A stretch of 64,000 nucleotides of DNA, taken from Chionoecetes opilio (Eukaryota > Arthropoda > Malacostraca > Decapoda > Majidae). Each line of letters opens with the position of its first letter. Position 1 is the stretch's first letter. The notes beneath the pieces are model-generated. The model did no database searches. It was given only the letters and a program-made list of their open reading frames with translations, and was not told the origin of the DNA. Below are positions 59,775 through 64,000 of this stretch, in pieces. Both the position numbers and the translations under genes were made by a program. The DNA lies in NCBI GenBank assembly GCA_016584305.1, contig JACEEZ010006399.1, positions 562,501 through 626,500 on the forward strand, written 5' to 3'.

Positions 59775-59862
<88 letters not shown>
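59775..59862. repeat. (GA)n microsatellite
   Basis: Pure GA array. Confidence 0.98.
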
Positions 59863-59864
<2 letters not shown>

Positions 59865-60166
59865 CAATATGAAGAGGAAAAAGAACAAAAGACAGAAATG
59901 AAAGACAGAGAAACGGATCAGAAAAAAAGGCTACATGACAACCAAATGAAGAAAGTTAATGTGACGCGAGGGAGACGTAACACCCATAACAGACGACCGA
60001 GATGTGACGGTGACGGAGCATGGAAGTCTTGTCCCCACTGTTACGCCTCCAGTGTCCCTTGTAACCATTCTGATGCATAGATACAAACATGGAGCCATTG
60101 ACAGCACATTGGCCATCACCACAACACACCGCCATAACCCTGCCTCTTTCTTGCTACCAGAGAGTA

Positions 60167-60230
60167 GGAGGAGGAGGAGGAGGAGGAGGAGGAGGAGGAA
60201 GAGGAGGAGGAAGAGGAGGAGGAAGAGGAG

Positions 60231-60277
<47 letters not shown>

Positions 60278-60330
60278 AGAGGAAGAGGAGGAGGAGGAGG
60301 AGGAGGAGGAGGAGGAGGAGGAGGAGGAGA
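60167..60330. repeat. (GGA/GGAAGA)n microsatellite
   Basis: GGA trinucleotides with GGAAGA variants. It runs directly into the 20-bp satellite. Confidence 0.96.
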
Positions 60331-60860
60331 ACATAGGGAGGAAGAGAACATAGGGAGGAAGAAAACATAGGGAGGAAGAGAACATAAGGAGGAAGAAGAG
60401 AATATAAGGAGGAAGAAGAGAACATAAGGAGGAAGAAGAGAACATAAGGAGGAAGAAGAGAACATAAGGAGGAAGAAGAGAACATAAGGAGGAAGAAGAG
60501 AACATAAGGAGGAAGAAGAGAACATAAGGAGGAAGAAGAGAACATAAGAAGGAAGAAGAGAACATAAGGAGGAGGAAGAGAACATAAGGAGGAAGAAGAG
60601 AACATAAGGAGGAAGAAGAGAACATAAGGAGGAAGAAGAGAACATAAGGAGGAAGAAGAGAACATAAGGAGGAGGAAGAGAACATAAGGAGGAAGAAGAG
60701 AACATAAGGAGGAAGAAGAGAACATAAGGAGGAAGAAGAGAACATAAGAAGGAAGAAGAGAACATAAGGAGGAAGAAGAGAACATAAGGAGGAAGAAGAG
60801 AACATAAGGAGGAAGAAGAGAACATAAGGAGGAAGAAGAGAACATAAGGAGGACAGAACA
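60331..60860. repeat. 20-bp satellite, unit GAACATAAGGAGGAAGAAGA, ~26 copies
   Basis: Highly regular array. Early units are shorter with AACATAGGG. Each unit combines GAACATAAGG, which is the inverse of the family C LINE terminus CCTTATGTTC, with a GGA/GAA purine stretch like the microsatellite next to it. The 230-350-codon minus frames across it are repeat translations. Confidence 0.97.
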
Positions 60861-61220
60861 ATAAGATAAGAACAGGAATAAGAACAATAGAACAGTTCGT
60901 AAGTAAGGATTTTACTGCTACTGCTTGAAAGACGATGATGAGAAAGAGAAGGAGCAAGAAAAAGTGTTGTTTCAAGGAAGAATAGAGAGAAGAGAAGGAA
61001 GGAATGAGGTGTGAAAGAGGAACAAGAAATGAGGAGGAAAGAAAAAGAGAGGAAGCGTAAAAAGTGGCTCCAGGAAGAATAAGTGACTTACGAATCAGAG
61101 AAAGGAGCAAGAGCAAATAAAACGAGAAGGCAAAGGAAGGAAAAGCAAAATTGAAGAATGGTAAAGACGAAGTAATTTTTAGATAAGCACAGAAGGAAGA
61201 GGAAGAAGTTAATGGCACGT

Positions 61221-61255
61221 GAGGAGGAGGAGGAGGAGGAGGAGGAGGAGGAGGA
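61221..61255. repeat. (GGA)n microsatellite
   Basis: Pure GGA trinucleotides. Confidence 0.96.
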
Positions 61256-61369
61256 GCTTCTGAATAAGCGAAAGAGGAACTAAGTAAGAAACGTCAAGGG
61301 AAGAGAGGAACGAAAAAGAAGGGAGAAAATGTGGAAAGATAAACTAAAATACAAAGAACAGGTTATAAA

Positions 61370-61370
<1 letters not shown>

Positions 61371-61410
<40 letters not shown>

Positions 61411-61435
61411 GAGAGAGAGAGGAGAGAGAGGAGAG

Positions 61436-61473
<38 letters not shown>

Positions 61474-61474
61474 T

Positions 61475-61508
<34 letters not shown>
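61371..61508. repeat. (GA)n microsatellite
   Basis: GA array with many GG and AA interruptions. Confidence 0.96.
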
Positions 61509-61511
<3 letters not shown>

Positions 61512-61695
61512 AAAAAAGTGCAGGGTGGGAAAAAAAACTAGAAAAACTACAGCTAAAGAAGGAAAAGGAAGAAAGAGGAGAAAAAAGAAGGGAAAGAAAA
61601 GTGATGGAAGGGTAAGACATGCATGTCACCCAATCTATTCCACTTGGTGACACAAGATGTAATTATCATGTTACAGCAAAGTGAGAAGAGGTTAC

Positions 61696-61770
61696 AGGGA
61701 GGGGCGATGAAGGGAAGGGAAGGGAATGGGAAAGGAAGGGAAAGGAATTGGAAGGGAAAGGAAGGGAACG
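61696..61770. repeat. GGGAA/GGAAA pentanucleotide tract
   Basis: Imperfect GGGAAAGGAA repeats. Confidence 0.88.
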
Positions 61771-61912
61771 AAGTCTAAATTAAAGTTGTGATGGTACTTG
61801 AATCGATGAGAGCAACATTTTGGCATCCCCCTCCCCCCAACCCTACAGAACCCTTATACCCCCCTCACAAAAATAACGTTACCAATTACATGCACGTATT
61901 ATAGTATCCAAC

Positions 61913-61916
<4 letters not shown>

Positions 61917-61990
<74 letters not shown>

Positions 61991-62030
61991 TACACATACA
62001 CACACACACACACACCCATACACACACACA
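61917..62030. repeat. (CA)n microsatellite
   Basis: CA with TA interruptions. Confidence 0.97.
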
Positions 62031-62385
62031 CGAACACATGCACGCACACACTCACTTAACAGTTATCTGAATGTGGGTACAAAGATCCTATTGTTTCTTC
62101 CTTATGCGACCTCTATCCAGGGAAACATAAGCCTGCTTCCAAAATTATTGATATTCAGTTTAGATTTCCACTACCAATATATTCTCTTCTACCTTTACGT
62201 GACTACTCTGAGCTATTACTATTAACTATCAAGAGAGCGTAGCCGGCGGGGTGTCTTGTTATTTTTCTGGCAACCATTCATGCCGTTTTCATTGTATTAT
62301 TTAAAAGTATGGTGCATTCAGCATTCTACAATATATACGAGAGGAAGAGTTGGAATTATCTCAATGGATATATAAGTCATAATCT

Positions 62386-63410
62386 AATCAATCAATCAAT
62401 CATTGGGGGCATACGCCAGGGGGCGCGTCGCCTCGCCCACCCTACGACGCCACTCCCGGGGGTCACCACGCGCGAGTTCCCATGCAAGCTTCTTTCCCAT
62501 ACCAAGCAGCTCTCGACAAGAAACATCAACTTGCCCCAGCCACGAGCCTTGTGGGCGCCCCCTTGGCCTCCTCCACGCCGGATCGTCTCTTACAGATACA
62601 ACCCGATGGGAAGGATCGGTTTCAGGGTAGCGTGCCACATGCCCATATAGCCGAAGTTGGCGCTGACGGACTATGCAGGTAATAATAGGCCTCGATTCAG
62701 TCTCACGGTGCAATCGCTGATTTGACACGTAATCATCCCAGCGATACCCCATGATTCTGCGAAGACACTTATTACCAAAGGCATTGATTCGTCTCTTCAA
62801 GTCACTATTTAGTGTCCATGTCTCACAACCATAGAGTAAGACAGGGATCACAAGCGACTTGAAGATCCGGATCTTTGTCCTCCTGCACAGGTACCGACAA
62901 CGCCAAATACTCCCGCTGAGCGAGTCCATAACACCGTGGGCTATGCCAATCCGCCGTAAGGCTTCTTGACGTGACCCGCCGTCATTATGGACTGCGCTAC
63001 CAAGGTATGTAAAACTTTCCAAGATCTCAATGTCCTCGCCACACGCATGAACAGACTGTACTGCTTCATCTAGTAAGTCTCCAAACACCTGGACCTTGGT
63101 CTTGAGCCAGAAGACCGCAAGTCCCAAAGGCTTTGCCTCCTCGTGCAGCGCCTCGAGAGCCATCACCAGGACCTCCAGAGACTCAGCAAAGATTACTGCA
63201 TCATCGGCAAAAACAAGATCAGTGATCTTGGTGTTGCCGACGGATGCTCCACAATCACTTTGATCTACAACCTTGTCCAATACCCAGTCCATACAAGCGT
63301 TGAAAAGTGATGGGGCAAGGACGCACCCTTGCCTCACTTCTGTATTCACAGGAAAGAAGCTGGATACACCTGCCCCACACTTCACAGCACTATCAGTCCC
63401 AGAATACAGC
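62386..63410 (-). mobile_element. RTE-like LINE, 5'-truncated, with (TGAT)n tail
   Basis: The minus strand holds the 3' third of a non-LTR retrotransposon: reverse-transcriptase core, C-terminal region, and almost no 3' UTR. The coding end passes straight into TGATTGATTGATTGAT (62387-62402). A very short UTR and a short tandem-repeat tail are known traits of RTE elements. The 5' truncation coincides with a 10-bp tandem repeat (63401-63449). Confidence 0.8.
62396..63410 (-). CDS. RTE-like reverse transcriptase, partial, frame intact
   Basis: The open frame has about 338 codons without interruption. It begins mid-domain at LYSGTDSAVKCG. Motifs in order: VRQGCVLAPSLFN, DLVFADDAVIFAES with F-A-D-D intact at 63200-63211, LKTKVQVFG, ESFTYLGSAVHNDGGS, SLVIPVLLYGCETWTL, KCLRRIMGYRWDDYV, and RQLRLYGHVAR with WRRPRGRPQGSW. 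The last residues are AYAPND, and the TGA stop lies inside the tail repeat. The endonuclease and first half of the reverse transcriptase are missing, so it cannot act alone. The intact frame suggests a fairly recent insertion. RTE clade is my best call. Confidence 0.82.
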
Positions 63411-63449
63411 AGAATACAGCAGAATACAGCAGAATACAGCAGAATACAG
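63401..63449. repeat. 10-bp tandem repeat AGAATACAGC, ~5 copies
   Basis: The first unit is LINE coding sequence (the LYS codons of LYSGT). The following units are exact reiterations, and unique sequence resumes at 63450. Confidence 0.95.
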
Positions 63450-63911
63450 AATCTAAAGCGGACTTAATTCATTCCTTCACTCAACGTGCTTCCATTTGCA
63501 TTGATGAAAAAAATGAAATATGTATTGGAAAAACAGGAGTGTTGCAATTTTCAGCATGTGAATATTCTAGCTTTTCCACCAAACCATTAGTCTACTTTCA
63601 TAATTATGTACATCAATACTAAAAAAGGGAGAGAGGTAAATTAAAGTCCATATTATATATCAAAGGAAAACACGCGAGTTCCATTAAACTCCATATGAAT
63701 CATGCCTGCCTTCAAAGCTTCAATATTTCACTTCCATGTGTGTTAAATAAGGATAGAAATTTTATGGTGAATTCAATATATAGTGCGACGCGTCAAGGTG
63801 TGCCAGGAGGGAGGGTGTCGTTGTGTGGCATTCCGCAGCCGCCGATCCCTCACCAGGAACACCCTGACGAGGAGCTGCCAAATGGCCCCTTCATTAAGCC
63901 TCCGTGAGAGA

Positions 63912-63966
63912 GGAAGAGGAGGAGGAGGAGGAGGAGGAGGAGGAGGAGGAGGAGGAGGAGGAGGAG
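63912..63966. repeat. (GGA)n microsatellite
   Basis: Pure GGA trinucleotides near the window end. Confidence 0.97.
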
Positions 63967-64000
63967 AAAGGTGAGGAGAGGAAGTAGGACAGAAGAGGCG

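Noticed and set aside
59931..61218. Leu/Ser/Pro minus frames of 229-354 codons
   Set aside because: Derived from the 20-bp satellite and (GGA)n. Apparent membrane character is compositional.

Overview
This is eukaryotic nuclear DNA, most likely from a decapod crustacean. The basis is indirect. There is no operon-like gene packing, dinucleotide and trinucleotide microsatellites occur at extreme density ((TC/GA)n, (GT/CA)n, (CCT/GGA)n, many over 100 bp), and the retrotransposon 3' ends look like those common in decapod genomes. The species is not determined. I recognise no complete host protein gene, no rRNA or tRNA gene and no CRISPR array. Most long open frames are translations of repeats (poly-LS, poly-RE, poly-VC, poly-HT, poly-S/R).

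Layout. 0-3 kb: a CR1-like LINE 3' end, a 663-bp Merlin-like DNA transposon relic with 28-bp terminal inverted repeats (1352-2014), and a second LINE 3' end. 4-5 kb: a poly(A)-tailed LINE 3' end. 7.07-8.85 kb: a 16-bp satellite of about 110 copies. 9.0-10.8 kb: a ~33-bp minisatellite, and in inverted orientation a 264-bp element with terminal inverted repeats that carries the same minisatellite. 11.55-11.81 kb: a tRNA-like SINE (minus), whose second copy is at 56.86-57.12 kb (plus). 12.7-16.5 kb: mostly unique sequence with a few weak exon candidates. 17-24 kb: microsatellites and a 24-bp satellite. 24.9-27.6 kb: two CR1-like LINE remnants. 28-42 kb: microsatellites, including ~700 bp of (CA)n at 31.9-32.6 kb. 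42.3-43.8 kb: a CR1-like LINE with a mutated reverse-transcriptase active site. 45.7 kb: a LINE tail carrying three TTAGG repeats. 47.9-48.9 kb: another satellite. 49.7-50.1 kb: an interlocked foldback element. 51.5-52.1 kb: a compound (CAC)n minisatellite. 57.3 kb: a possible terminal host exon. 60.3-60.9 kb: a 20-bp satellite probably seeded by a LINE tail. 62.4-63.4 kb: an RTE-like LINE with an open 3' reading frame.

The window is best read as repeat-dominated intergenic or intronic DNA. The informative parts are at least five LINE families, one SINE family, three DNA-transposon-like inverted-repeat elements, and several cases where a transposon end abuts or appears to have become a tandem repeat. 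I found no evidence of a multi-gene system. The most unusual candidates are the satellite that repeats a consensus splice donor about 110 times, the Merlin relic with a predicted 48-bp intron, the interlocked foldback, and the LINE-tail-derived satellite.
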